64,000 bases of DNA from Pseudomonas gessardii (GTDB lineage: Bacteria; Pseudomonadota; Gammaproteobacteria; Pseudomonadales; Pseudomonadaceae): positions 1 through 64,000 of the forward strand of contig NZ_MNPU01000001.1 of the NCBI RefSeq assembly GCF_001983165.1, written 5' to 3'. The notes beneath the pieces are model-generated. The model saw only the letters and a program-made list of their open reading frames with translations. It did no database searches and was not told the origin of the DNA. Each line of letters begins with the position of its first letter. Position 1 is the stretch's first letter. Shown here piece after piece: positions 1-9,496 of the stretch. A program made the position numbers and the translations under genes.

Positions 1-82
1 CTCGCAGCGTCTGTCGTTGAAAGAGCATCACCATAATGGTGACGCGCTCCTCGGTACTCAGGTGGTTGTATTGGGTAGACAT
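1..82 (-). CDS. IS30-family transposase, N-terminal fragment (cut by window edge)
   Basis: An ATG at 82 reading leftwards gives 27 residues that include YNHLSTEERVTIMVML. This matches the N-terminal helix-turn-helix signature of IS30 transposases (LSxEERxxI). The rest of the DDE transposase lies outside the window. The protein would bind the IS ends and catalyse transposition. The frame is open to the window edge, so nothing suggests that it is broken. The family is recognised from this short motif only. Confidence 0.7.
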   Translation of the reverse strand, partial: MSTQYNHLSTEERVTIMVMLFQRQTLR

Positions 83-127
83 GGCAACACCTTACATGAG
101 GTGTTGCACTTGCTCCTTGAGACCGCC
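1..127 (-). mobile_element. Terminal part of an IS30-family insertion sequence
   Basis: The minus strand encodes the start of an IS30-type transposase, and its non-coding end runs to about 127, where reading of a toxin-like gene begins. Just outside the transposase start lies a 9-bp perfect stem, GCAACACCT/AGGTGTTGC, at 84-107. The exact right-hand boundary is inferred, because the other end and the target duplication are outside the window. The element interrupts the gene that follows. Confidence 0.7.
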
Positions 128-128
128 C

Positions 129-1871
129 AGTATCAGTTTGGGCGCTGTCGCGGCCCAATATGGCGGGGACGCGATTGGGGCGTCGCTCAACAAGTTGGGG
201 CAAAGTGTCATTCAAAAGGCTGCACCTTCGATCATGGGATTTAAAGCGTCGAGTGTCGGGCAACTGATTGGCAAGGTCGGCACGGGGGCGGGCACGGCGA
301 TCAGCCTGCCCTTTGATATCTACAGTGCTGTCGATTCGTTTAAAAAAGCCAGTAACAGCAGCGGTACTGAAGCCCAGGATCACTATGTTGACGGTGCGTT
401 TTCGGTGGCCAACGCTGCAACCTCGGTAACGTTGGGCGCCGCATTCATGATGGGGGCGACCTCGGCAGGGCCGATAGGCTTGGCCGTGGCAGGGACGCTC
501 ATGATGAGCCAAATGATTTACCACTCTGTTCGTAGCGTGGAAGACCTGGATAAGGTCACGCCGCTGACTGGTGAACAAAAGGCCGTCACCGGGGCGAGGG
601 CGTTCCTGGGCCTGGAGCCCGGATTTGATGTGCTCAAGCCTTACTTGCAAACCCAATACACCAACGAAATCGATGAGCAACGCCAAAGTCGCTATAAAGC
701 GTTCCTGAGCGGTGATGGAAAGCACAACTTTGAACGGGTGGTCTACGGTTCGTCGCAGGTTGAGGTCAAGCAAGTGGACGGCAACGTCCCACTGACACCC
801 AGAGTCTGGTTTTCGCCGGTCACCTGGCTGCTGAATCTGATTCCAATACCCGGCAAGGTTCCGTCGGTGACCGTCCACGATGGCAATGACCAGGTAGGCG
901 TGGATGAAAGCTATGCATCATTGAACGGCAAACCGGTCAAACAGGTTGAAGGCGAGTTGGGTGATGGAAAAGCCACGTTATGGGACCTGGGGGGTGGGGA
1001 CGATTATGTAAGAGGGGTGGAAAACAAACCCAACGTCTTCCTGCTGGGAGCCGGCAAAAAGGTTGTCAGTGGCGGGCGCGCTGACGATACGGTGGTCATG
1101 AATGCCGATGCGCGCCAGACACTGGAGCGGGCGCGTGAGGTCGAGAAGACCGGAGACAAAACTTTCAGTCCCAGACAAATATCCCTGGAGGGTGGAGAGG
1201 GACGCAATACCCTGGTTTTTTCTGGAGAGTTAAGTTCGCCACGCGACGACGCTGGGAAGAAAGAAAGTGCCAGCTACGTAGGGCATGTCATTAATCTAAA
1301 AGACTCCACCGTCTCGGTAAAAACCGAAAATTCCAATACCTTGGGGGTGAAAAAAATCGCCAGTGTGCAGAACTTTTCCAATGTAACCACTGTGAAGAAC
1401 GGCGAAAGTTATGTTCAAGGTGACGACCAGAATAATTTACTGACCCTCAATGGCCGCGAGGACATTGCCCGCACAGGCAAGGGGGCTGATGTCGTCGTTA
1501 TCAATGGTGGGGCCCGGGTGATCGGTGAAGGCGGTAGCAATACTTACATCATCAACAAGGGGTCAGGCAGCGTTCATATTGACGACCCGGAGGGCAGCTC
1601 CGTTCAACTGGACTACACCGACGCCGAAATCTCGGACTGGCAGGTGACCTCCTCCGGGGATCTGAAGCTGACCTTGAACGGTGGCTCACCCGAGCAACGC
1701 CGATCTGTCGAGTTTAAAGGGGCTTTTTCCAATGACCCGCAAGATCAAGGCAAGTCACGGCCGGTATTCATCACCAGCGACAGGGTAATGCTGAGCGTCA
1801 TTGACCCGCGCAAGAATGGCTCATCTACGGGTACGCCACAGATCCAGCGGCTCAAGGTTGGGGAGCGCTGA
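129..1871 (+). pseudogene. 3' remnant of a large Mcf/TcdA-type pore-forming toxin gene, truncated by the IS
   Basis: About 580 codons remain in frame to the stop. The first 150 residues contain a long Ala/Gly-rich hydrophobic stretch (AFSVANAATSVTLGAAFMMG and following) like the TcdA/TcdB-type pore-forming or translocation segment of Mcf/FitD insecticidal toxins. The rest is rich in short beta-forming GGxD/GADVV/GGxNTY repeats (WDLGGGDDYV, GKGADVVVINGG, IGEGGSNTYII) resembling the RTX-like C-terminal part of those proteins. The frame stays open upstream to 36, but codons before about 129 come from the IS, so the true N-terminus is missing. The original protein was probably far longer, as family members reach thousands of residues. 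Loss of function is likely but not proven, since an IS-borne promoter could express the fragment. Confidence 0.6.
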
Positions 1872-2001
1872 CGGGGGTACTGGTCTGTCAGCTTCTCCAG
1901 CGATTGGCGCTTGTGCTGTTGCGCACCGCTGAAGCCTGACGACAGGGGTACGCGCAGGCTGTACCCCAACCCCAATACCTGAGCAAAACCATCGGCATTT
2001 C

Positions 2002-2015
2002 TTGATCGCCATCAA
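2002..2015 (+). promoter_or_regulatory. Dnr/Anr box upstream of norC
   Basis: The site TTGATCGCCATCAA is a perfect TTGAT-N4-ATCAA palindrome 58 bp before the norC start. This is the FNR/Dnr-class recognition sequence expected to activate nor expression when NO is present and O2 is low. A dnr gene lies 4 kb downstream. Confidence 0.85.
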
Positions 2016-2073
2016 GCAGGTTTTACCCCCCGGCTTTCTATCATGGTCCCTGCCAAGCAATGAGGACGCGACC

Positions 2074-2514
2074 ATGTCAGAGACCTTCACCAAGGGCATG
2101 GCCAGGAATATCTACTTCGGGGGAAGCGTGTTCTTCTTCCTGATCTTCCTGGCCCTGACCTACCACACCGAACAAACCTTTCCCTCTCGCAGTAATCAGG
2201 AGCTACTCACCGAATCCGTAGTGCGCGGCAAGGGCGTCTGGGAGCGCAATAACTGCGTTGGCTGCCACACCTTGCTGGGCGAGGGCGCGTACTTTGCGCC
2301 GGAGCTGGGCAATGTGTTCAACCGCCGGGGTGGCGAGGAAGCGTTCAAGCCATTCCTGCACGCCTGGATGAAGATGCAACCTTTGGGCGTGCCTGGCCGG
2401 CGCGCGATGCCGCAATTCAACCTCAGCGACCAGGAGGTGGACGATATGGCCGAGTTCCTCAAATGGAGCTCGAAGATCAACACCAACGGCTGGCCGCCAA
2501 ACAAGGAGGGCTGA
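2074..2514 (+). CDS. norC: Nitric oxide reductase cytochrome c subunit
   Basis: This is the small membrane-anchored cytochrome c subunit of the cNOR complex, which passes electrons from periplasmic donors to NorB. The 146-aa protein has one N-terminal anchor (about residues 12-31), a haem c motif C61-V-G-C64-H65 and a likely axial Met112 in the sequence GRRAMPQF. The length is normal for NorC. The ATG at 2074 was chosen over upstream in-frame codons because a GAGG ribosome site precedes it, the anchor follows directly, and the Dnr box lies just upstream. norB follows after 3 bp, so the two are translated together. Confidence 0.96.
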   Translation: MSETFTKGMARNIYFGGSVFFFLIFLALTYHTEQTFPSRSNQELLTESVVRGKGVWERNNCVGCHTLLGEGAYFAPELGNVFNRRGGEEAFKPFLHAWMKMQPLGVPGRRAMPQFNLSDQEVDDMAEFLKWSSKINTNGWPPNKEG

Positions 2515-3939
<1,425 letters not shown>

Positions 3940-3965
3940 GCGGTCAACGTTAATCCCCAAGAGGG

Positions 3966-3993
3966 CGGCCCGGCAGGTTCTGCGGGCCGTTTT
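3966..3993 (+). terminator. GC-rich hairpin with a T4 tail between norB and norD
   Basis: A stem of CGGCCCG pairs with CGGGCCG around CAG-GTT-CTG and is followed by TTTT. It looks like a weak intrinsic terminator inside the norCBD unit, and could lower norD expression relative to norCB or protect the norCB mRNA 3' end. Confidence 0.5.
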
Positions 3994-4011
3994 ACGTCTG
4001 GAGCACTTCAC

Positions 4012-5853
4012 ATGGCCTTTACCCTTGAGCTGGAAGAGTGGGTCGGCAGTGTCTGGCACCGCTTTATCACGCGCCGCGCCAGTGCCGACTTCCCCGAGGC
4101 GCGGGTCGATCTGGTCGACCGCCAGCGCAGCCTGGCCCTATTGTTCCGCGCCCTGGGCGGCGCCCACGGGATAGCGGTGGAAGCCGCCAGCGAGCGCGAC
4201 CTGCTGCTGCGGCGCAACCTGTTGATGCGCATCGCCGGCACCTGCCGCCAGGCGCCGCTGGCCTCGTGCGATGGTCATCGCCTGCGCCTGCCGGCCAGCC
4301 TGGCGGTGTTTCCCACGGTGGCCCTGAACCTGGAGCTGTACCGCTGGCTGGCGCTGCTGGCCGCGCACGCCGGGCCGATGACCCACTGGGCCCGGGACAA
4401 CCAGCGCTGGACCTGGCAACTGTTGCAGCGCTACCCGGCCATGCTCCCCAGCTATCAGCGCCTGGTGGAGGCCCACCTGCAATTGCGCCCCGATCCCGCC
4501 ACCCTCAACCCTGTCGAAGCCGCCGTGGAAAAGGCCTTGCGCCAGGCCCTGCGCGAACCCGGCAGCATCCGCCAGTTACCCCGCAGCGAGCGCGCCGCCT
4601 GGCCGTTGCCGCTGTGGCTGTATCCGCCCTTGCACCTGCACAGCCCGCAGGCCGCAGACCAGGACGACGAGGGCGACGACCTGGCCACCCGCCCCGGCGA
4701 ACAACAGGGCGCGCCCAAGCAGGCCAACCGGGTCGACGACAACAGCCGCGACGGCGGCCTATTGGTAGTGCGCCTGGAAAACCTGTTCAGTTGGACCGAG
4801 CATGTCGATCTGGACCGTTGGGCCGATGACTCCGAAGACGAAGAGGCCGCGCGGGTCGCCGAAGACCTCGACCAGTTGAGTTTGTCGCGCCAGCGTGTGC
4901 GCAAGAGCGGCGGGCTGAAGCTGCACCTGGATCTGCCCCCGACCGATGTCGACGATATCCCCCTGGGCGACGGCATCAAGCTGCCCGAATGGGACTACCG
5001 CCAGCAATGCCTGCAAGCCAACTTCGTCAACCTGCAACTGATGCAACCCCGCCACAGCGCGCCCCAGCCGCTGCCGGCGCGCCTGCGGCCCCAGGCTGCG
5101 CGGTTACGTCGCCAGTTCCAGCAACTGCGCACCGACCGCCAATGGCTACGCCAACAACCCCAGGGCGCGGAACTGGACCTGCAGGCCTGGCTGGATTTTC
5201 ACGTCGAGCGCCAACACAGCGCATGCGCCGAGCGCGGCCTGTTCAAGGAGCAGCGCCGCACCCGGCGTGACTTGGCCTGTTTGCTGCTGGCCGATTTGTC
5301 GATGTCCACCGACGCCCATTTGAACGATACGCAAAAGGTCATCGACGTGATCCGCGACAGCCTGCTGCTGTTTGGCGAGAGCCTGGCGGGCCTGGGCGAT
5401 GCGTTTGCCTTGTATGGTTTTTCGTCCCTGCGTCGCCAGCAGGTGCGCCTGCAACAGCTCAAGTCATTCCAGCAACCCTACGACGACCACACCCGTGGCT
5501 GTATCCAGGGCTTGAAACCGGGTTACTACACACGCATGGGCGCGGCCATTCGCCAAGCCACCCAGACCTTGGGCGCCTGCAAGCAACGGCGCAAACTGTT
5601 GTTGATTGTGACCGATGGCAAGCCCAACGACCTGGACCTGTACGAGGGCCGCTATGGTGTGGAGGACACCCGCCAGGCGGTGCTAGAAGCGCGGCGCCAG
5701 GGCCTGGTGCCGTTCTGCATCACCATCGACAAACAGGCTGCGGACTACCTGCCGTACATGTTCGGCGCCCACGGCTACACCCTGATCCGCCAGCCGGAGC
5801 AACTGCCGCTACGCTTGCCGCAGCTGTACCGGCAGTTGACCGACGATCAGTAG
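4012..5853 (+). CDS. norD: Nitric oxide reductase activation protein NorD (VWA domain)
   Basis: NorD proteins are cytoplasmic partners of a MoxR-type AAA+ ATPase (NorQ/NirQ) and are needed to mature or activate NO reductase. The 613-aa protein has a charged N-terminal half and a C-terminal von Willebrand A domain with a MIDAS motif D428-L-S-M-S-T, followed by the typical LLIVTDGKPNDLDLYEGRYG block around residue 530. The length fits the family. No norQ/nirQ lies beside it, so the ATPase must be encoded elsewhere, probably with nir genes, as in other pseudomonads. It is 72 bp after norB with a terminator-like hairpin between, and its end overlaps dnrP by 7 bp on the opposite strand. Confidence 0.93.
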   Translation: MAFTLELEEWVGSVWHRFITRRASADFPEARVDLVDRQRSLALLFRALGGAHGIAVEAASERDLLLRRNLLMRIAGTCRQAPLASCDGHRLRLPASLAVFPTVALNLELYRWLALLAAHAGPMTHWARDNQRWTWQLLQRYPAMLPSYQRLVEAHLQLRPDPATLNPVEAAVEKALRQALREPGSIRQLPRSERAAWPLPLWLYPPLHLHSPQAADQDDEGDDLATRPGEQQGAPKQANRVDDNSRDGGLLVVRLENLFSWTEHVDLDRWADDSEDEEAARVAEDLDQLSLSRQRVRKSGGLKLHLDLPPTDVDDIPLGDGIKLPEWDYRQQCLQANFVNLQLMQPRHSAPQPLPARLRPQAARLRRQFQQLRTDRQWLRQQPQGAELDLQAWLDFHVERQHSACAERGLFKEQRRTRRDLACLLLADLSMSTDAHLNDTQKVIDVIRDSLLLFGESLAGLGDAFALYGFSSLRRQQVRLQQLKSFQQPYDDHTRGCIQGLKPGYYTRMGAAIRQATQTLGACKQRRKLLLIVTDGKPNDLDLYEGRYGVEDTRQAVLEARRQGLVPFCITIDKQAADYLPYMFGAHGYTLIRQPEQLPLRLPQLYRQLTDDQ

Positions 5854-6047
5854 AAGTCCCGGGGCAGCCAGAAGAACATCGTGATGCAGAACACGGCCAG
5901 CCCCAGGCAGAACCATTGGAAGCGCTTGAGCCGCCGCGCCTCAAGGCTGGCGGTGGAAGCGGGCAGGGGCATGGCGCAGCGTTCGCAGGCGGCGTGCGTC
6001 GGCGGGTTGGCATGCTGGCAGTACAGGCAGACCCGCGTTGCGTTCAT
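5847..6047 (-). CDS. dnrP: DnrP-like small zinc-ribbon membrane protein
   Basis: This 66-aa protein starts with a C7-x2-C10 ... C21-x2-C24 zinc-ribbon pattern and ends with one membrane span (about 43-62). Small proteins of this form next to dnr in Pseudomonas are annotated DnrP; their biochemical role is not known. The start codon overlaps the dnr stop by four bases (ATGA), so it is coupled to dnr. A role in the nitrogen-oxide response is inferred only from position. Confidence 0.75.
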   Translation of the reverse strand: MNATRVCLYCQHANPPTHAACERCAMPLPASTASLEARRLKRFQWFCLGLAVFCITMFFWLPRDFY

Positions 6048-6763
6048 TCAAATTGCTCCAGGCGCAGGCGGTCGAGAATGGCGATCTGGCGACCGTCCTG
6101 GGTGATGATTTTTTCATCGATCAGCCGGCGGATGATCCGCGAGAACGTCTCCGGCTGGATCGACAGGTGCCCGGCGATCAACTGTTTGGCCATGGGCAGC
6201 TCGAACGAACTGTCGGCACTGTGCAGGCGCACCTGTTGCGTCAGCAGGTAGCGCACCACGCGGTGGGTGGCGTTTTTCAGGGACAGGGTCTCGATCTCGT
6301 TGACCCGCTGGTGCAGGCGCACACACAGCTTGCCCAGCAGGGCGAAGGTCAGGCGGCTGTTGCTATGGAGCAGGCGCATATACGTGGCGTTGGACAGGCG
6401 ATACAACTGCGTGGGGCCCACCGCCTCGGCGCAGGCCACGTAGTTGGGGGTGTCCATCAGCATCATCGCCTCGGCAAAGGTCTGCCGCTCGCCGATCACT
6501 TCAAAGACCTTTTCCTGGCCGTCTGGGGTCAGGCGGTAGATCTTCACCGCGCCGGCAATCACAAAGTAAAAGCCATCGGCCGGCTCGCCCTGGCGGAACA
6601 GCGGCTCGCCCTTGTCGACACTCAGCAACTGACTGCTGGCCATCAACTCATCCATCTGCTCTTCGTTGAGCGGCTCGAACAGGTGATGGCTGCGCAGGAT
6701 CTGATGATGCACGCGGTGCAAAACCCGGGGCGCATCCTTGGAGCAGGCCAGGGACGGGATCAT
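6044..6763 (-). CDS. dnr: CRP/FNR-family nitric oxide-responsive regulator Dnr
   Basis: Dnr is the NO-sensing activator of nir, nor and nos genes. The 239-aa protein has an N-terminal cyclic-nucleotide-like beta-barrel (about 25-140), a long dimer helix, and a C-terminal winged helix with the recognition helix in SIQPETFSRIIRRL, whose E-T-x-S-R spacing fits FNR/Dnr binding to TTGAT half-sites. It lacks the N-terminal cysteine cluster of Anr/FNR, which fits a haem/NO sensor rather than an Fe-S one. The ATG at 6763 overlaps the stop of a 29-aa ORF (ATGA); a GTG nine bases further upstream is also in frame. The three boxes at 2002, 7187 and 11103 are its probable targets. Confidence 0.9.
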   Translation of the reverse strand: MIPSLACSKDAPRVLHRVHHQILRSHHLFEPLNEEQMDELMASSQLLSVDKGEPLFRQGEPADGFYFVIAGAVKIYRLTPDGQEKVFEVIGERQTFAEAMMLMDTPNYVACAEAVGPTQLYRLSNATYMRLLHSNSRLTFALLGKLCVRLHQRVNEIETLSLKNATHRVVRYLLTQQVRLHSADSSFELPMAKQLIAGHLSIQPETFSRIIRRLIDEKIITQDGRQIAILDRLRLEQFE

Positions 6764-6849
6764 ACAAGCCACAACGACAGGCCACTGGCCGCCGCCATCA
6801 TCGAACCGAGGATCACGAACCAGGCCAGGGGCTGGATAACTTTTTTCAT
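6760..6849 (-). CDS. 29-aa hydrophobic peptide translationally coupled to dnr
   Basis: The ORF reads MKKVIQPLAWFVILGSMMAA and ends SGLSLWLV. This is a short basic start followed by one membrane span, so a small inner-membrane peptide is predicted. A GGAG ribosome site lies about 7 bases before its ATG, and its TGA overlaps the dnr ATG. I do not recognise it. It could be a real small membrane protein or a leader ORF that sets dnr translation. An in-frame extension upstream to 6951 exists but has no comparable ribosome site. Confidence 0.5.
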   Translation of the reverse strand: MKKVIQPLAWFVILGSMMAAASGLSLWLV

Positions 6850-7186
6850 GGTGACTCCGTGGGGGCAGTAATAAGGGATAACCGGGTAGAGCAAGAGCTG
6901 GGCCAAGGCGCGGGCCTTGTAAAACCTGGGCTGTAGCGCCTGCTTGGTCAAAACGACCCTGTCTTTAAGGGTTCTTTTAACCCTCTAATGGTTATTTAAA
7001 CCCTCATAAGCAACGCCAATTCCCTGTGGGAGCTGGCTTGCCTGCGATGGCATCGCTGCGGTTTAACCGCTAGACCGAGGTGCCCGCATCGCAGGCAAGC
7101 CAGCTCCCACCGGGGAGTTCGGCCCGGCCCTTGCAACGCTATTTCTGCGACGGCCCCCAGGATATTGCGCCGCCCAGAAGCCCTGC
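6850..7186. other. Intergenic region between dnr and nnrS: tandem repeats and a REP pair, no gene
   Basis: The dnr-proximal part has two direct repeats on the minus strand, GAGGGTTTAAA (near 7005) and GAGGGTTAAAA (near 6986), about two helical turns apart. They overlap two inverted repeats, AGGGTT-N5-AACCCT at 6968-6984 and GGTTATTTAAACC at 6990-7002. The nnrS-proximal part is a REP pair. No convincing ORF was seen. Confidence 0.6.
7025..7110. repeat. REP pair (inverted)
   Basis: Two inverted copies of a Pseudomonas REP core (GTGGGAGCTGGCTTGCCTGC and its complement) flank a short spacer and can form one large hairpin. Related elements occur at 13716, 18452, 34008, 41585 and 41777. Confidence 0.8.
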
Positions 7187-7200
7187 TTGATCTGCGACAA
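7187..7200 (+). promoter_or_regulatory. Dnr/Anr box upstream of nnrS
   Basis: The site TTGATCTGCGACAA matches TTGAT-N4-ATCAA with one mismatch and lies 58 bp before the nnrS start. That is the same distance as the norC box, which supports a functional site. Confidence 0.7.
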
Positions 7201-7258
7201 GGGCCGGACGCGGGCAATCCCGGATGATCGGGCCGGCAATGACTTGAGGAGTGGTGGT

Positions 7259-8446
7259 ATGCAAGTGCTGGATCGACGCAAGGCTATGTCGATTACCCCG
7301 TTGTTTCGCCTGGCTTTCCGGCCATTTTTCCTCGGTGGCTGCCTGTTGGCGCTGCTGGCGATTCCCCTGTGGCTGCTGGCCCTGGCCGGCGATGCGGGCT
7401 GGCAGCCGGCGGGTGGTTGGCTGGCGTGGCATCGCCATGAGCTGCTGTTCGGTTTTGCCCTGGCAATCATCGGCGGGTTCCTGCTGACGGCGGTGCAGAC
7501 CTGGACCGGCCGCCCCGGCATCAGCGGCATGCCCCTGGCGGTGCTGGCCGGGGTATGGCTGGCCGCACGCCTGGCCTGGCTGTTCAACCTGCCGTGGCCG
7601 CTGCTGGCTGTGCTGGAGCTGAGCTTTCCTCTGGCGGTCGCCGGGCTGATGGGCTGGACCCTGTGGAAAGTGCGGCAACAACGCAACTACCCGATTGTGC
7701 TGGTCCTGCTGCTGTTGACCCTGGCCGATGGCCTGTCCCTGTATGGCTTGCTGCGCGCAGATGAAGGCTGGCAGCGCCAGGCGGTGTTGAGCGGGTTGTG
7801 GCTGGTGGCGGCGATGATGGGGTTGATCGGTGGCCGGGTGATTCCGTTTTTCACCCAGCGTGGCCTGGGGCGCACCGAGGCGGTGAAGCCCTGGCCGTGG
7901 CTGGATCACCTGTTGCTGGGCGGCTCGGCAGGGGTGGCGCTGTTGTACGCCAGCGGCCTGGCATTAACCGCCAGCCTGTGGGTGGGCCTGCTGTTTGGCT
8001 TGCTGGGGCTCGGTCATCTGCTGCGCCTGGTACGTTGGCACGACCGTGGCTTGTGGCGCGTGCCGCTGCTGTGGTCGCTGCACCTGGCCTATGCCTGGCT
8101 GGCCGTGGCCTGCCTGGGCATGGCGCTGTGGCATTTCGGCGCGCCGCTGAACCCGAGCCTGGCGGTGCATGCGCTGACGGTGGGGGCGATGGGCGGGTTG
8201 ATCCTGGCGATGATCGCCCGGGTCAGCCTGGGCCATACCGGCCGGCCGCTGACGCCACCCAAGGGCATGCCCCTGGCTTTTGCGCTGTTGAACCTGGCCT
8301 GCCTGAGCCGGGTGCTGTTGGTGCTGGTCTGGCCGTATGCCGCGCTGTGGCTGGCGGGCCTGTGCTGGACCCTGGGCTTGGGCCTGTATCTATGGCGCTA
8401 TGCCCCAATGCTGTGGCGCGCGCGGGTTGACGGCCATCCGGGCTAG
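7259..8446 (+). CDS. nnrS: NnrS family haem- and copper-containing membrane protein
   Basis: NnrS proteins are polytopic inner-membrane haem proteins that protect against nitrosative stress and are typically controlled by NO-responsive regulators. The 395-aa protein has about twelve hydrophobic spans and the family hallmarks near the N-terminus: FRLAFRPFFL, WHRHELLFG, and GGFLLTAVQTWTGRP. A GARVS-like motif occurs late as MIARVSLGHTGRP. The ATG at 7259 follows a GAGGAG ribosome site; an upstream in-frame start at 7187 would overlap the Dnr box and was rejected. A small membrane protein gene follows 10 bp downstream. Confidence 0.93.
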   Translation: MQVLDRRKAMSITPLFRLAFRPFFLGGCLLALLAIPLWLLALAGDAGWQPAGGWLAWHRHELLFGFALAIIGGFLLTAVQTWTGRPGISGMPLAVLAGVWLAARLAWLFNLPWPLLAVLELSFPLAVAGLMGWTLWKVRQQRNYPIVLVLLLLTLADGLSLYGLLRADEGWQRQAVLSGLWLVAAMMGLIGGRVIPFFTQRGLGRTEAVKPWPWLDHLLLGGSAGVALLYASGLALTASLWVGLLFGLLGLGHLLRLVRWHDRGLWRVPLLWSLHLAYAWLAVACLGMALWHFGAPLNPSLAVHALTVGAMGGLILAMIARVSLGHTGRPLTPPKGMPLAFALLNLACLSRVLLVLVWPYAALWLAGLCWTLGLGLYLWRYAPMLWRARVDGHPG

Positions 8447-8456
8447 GAGAACGGCA

Positions 8457-8888
8457 ATGCTCTATTCGTGGTTATTGATTGTGCATCTATTGGCGGCCAT
8501 CGCCTTTATCGGCACGCTGTTCTTCGAGGTTTTTATCTGGCACCGCGCCCGCGAAGAACTGGCCTGGTCGGCGCAGTTCACCAGCGAGCAAGCCATTGCC
8601 CGGCGTTCGCGGCAGGTGCTGCATGGCGTGGTGCTGCTGTTGTATGGCGCGGGCATCGGCCTGGCCTGGCACTACCGCGGCGTGCTGGGCGCGCCCTGGG
8701 CCAGTCATTTTTCCGCGCTGTTGAGCCTGAAGATCGTATTGGCGCTGAGCATCATCGGGCATTACCTGTTGCTGGCGTACTGGCTGACGCAAAAGCGCCT
8801 GAGCCCGTTGCGGGCAGTGTGGATCCGTCGCAGCATCCTTGGGCATATGGTGCTGATCGTGATCCTGGCCAAGCTGATGCTGCGCTGA
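8457..8888 (+). CDS. Small four-helix membrane protein, nnrS-linked
   Basis: This 143-aa protein has four predicted membrane spans. Histidines sit inside or at the ends of the helices (LLIVHLL, FIWHR, VLHGVVLLLYG, IIGHYLLLAYW, ILGHMVL), a pattern that suggests b-type haem or copper binding as in CopD-like or cytochrome b561-like proteins. It lies 10 bp after nnrS with a ribosome site (AGGAGA) and is probably in the Dnr-controlled unit. Function is not known; a role in NO tolerance or electron transfer is inferred from position. Confidence 0.7.
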   Translation: MLYSWLLIVHLLAAIAFIGTLFFEVFIWHRAREELAWSAQFTSEQAIARRSRQVLHGVVLLLYGAGIGLAWHYRGVLGAPWASHFSALLSLKIVLALSIIGHYLLLAYWLTQKRLSPLRAVWIRRSILGHMVLIVILAKLMLR

Positions 8889-8896
8889 CCCCCTGT

Positions 8897-8916
8897 GGAG
8901 CGAGCAAGCTCGCTCC
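8897..8916. terminator. Palindrome between convergent nnrS unit and dnrN
   Basis: A perfect stem GGAGCGAGC-AA-GCTCGCTCC lies between two convergent genes. It lacks a strong T-run but is well placed as a bidirectional terminator, or it may be a REP-related palindrome. Confidence 0.55.
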
Positions 8917-8925
8917 TTGGGAGGG

Positions 8926-9402
8926 TTAGGCTGTTAGCGCACGTACAAACAACACGTCGTTTTCCAGATGAATATGCTCCAGCAAGTCCCCATGAAACAC
9001 TTCCAGCCCTTGATACAGGGCGCGCCAGGTATTGCACGCGTCGTTGGGCGGCTGGATGCGATTGGTCAGCGCCAGCAACTGCTCCAGGGCCTGATTATGT
9101 TGCTCGTGTTCAAAGCGCATGACCTGGATCGGCGGCGCGGCCTGGGGCCCCATGCCCATTTGCAGCATCGGGAACAGCACCTGTTCCTCCTTGAGCATAT
9201 GGCCCTCCAGCTCCTGCTCGATATCACGCAGCAAGTCGGCCAGGCCGTTGGGGCAGGCCAGGTGATGGCCGTGGACCTGCTCGACGCGGCTGGCCAGGCG
9301 GATCAGTTCCGGCAGTTGTTCGCGGTGGCGGGCGTGGTAACGCTGCAGCAAATGCTCGATCAGTTGCGCCTGGGGCAGGCTGTCCGGGGCGATGGCGTTC
9401 AT
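8926..9402 (-). CDS. dnrN: Hemerythrin-domain iron-sulfur cluster repair protein (DnrN/YtfE/RIC-like)
   Basis: RIC-type di-iron proteins repair or protect Fe-S clusters damaged by NO. The 158-aa protein carries the hemerythrin ligand pattern: H-rich first helix (HLLQRYHARHREQ), GHMLKEEQVLFP, FEHEQHNQ and HGDLLEHIHLENDVLF. It lacks the roughly 60-residue N-terminal ScdA/DUF542 domain of full-length YtfE (about 220 aa), so it is a short form. It is divergent from norR, and a sigma-54 promoter and NorR sites in the shared intergenic region point to direct NorR control. Confidence 0.85.
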   Translation of the reverse strand: MNAIAPDSLPQAQLIEHLLQRYHARHREQLPELIRLASRVEQVHGHHLACPNGLADLLRDIEQELEGHMLKEEQVLFPMLQMGMGPQAAPPIQVMRFEHEQHNQALEQLLALTNRIQPPNDACNTWRALYQGLEVFHGDLLEHIHLENDVLFVRALTA

Positions 9403-9439
9403 CGGGTTTCCTCATCAAGTGAACAGATAAGCCGGTGAT

Positions 9440-9455
9440 TGCATGCCGTGTGCCA
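9440..9455 (-). promoter_or_regulatory. Sigma-54 promoter for dnrN
   Basis: On the minus strand the sequence is TGGCACACGGCATGCA, matching the -24/-12 consensus TGGCAC-N5-TTGCA with one mismatch. It lies 38 bp upstream of the dnrN ATG, and NorR-type enhancer sites follow upstream, as a sigma-54 promoter requires. Confidence 0.8.
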
Positions 9456-9496
9456 TTGCCAACTTATTGAAAAATCTAGATTAATTTTTTGTAGTG

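Noticed and set aside
36..128. Upstream part of the toxin-remnant frame starting at an ATG at 36
   Set aside because: These codons are the reverse strand of the IS30 transposase start and the IS end, not toxin sequence.
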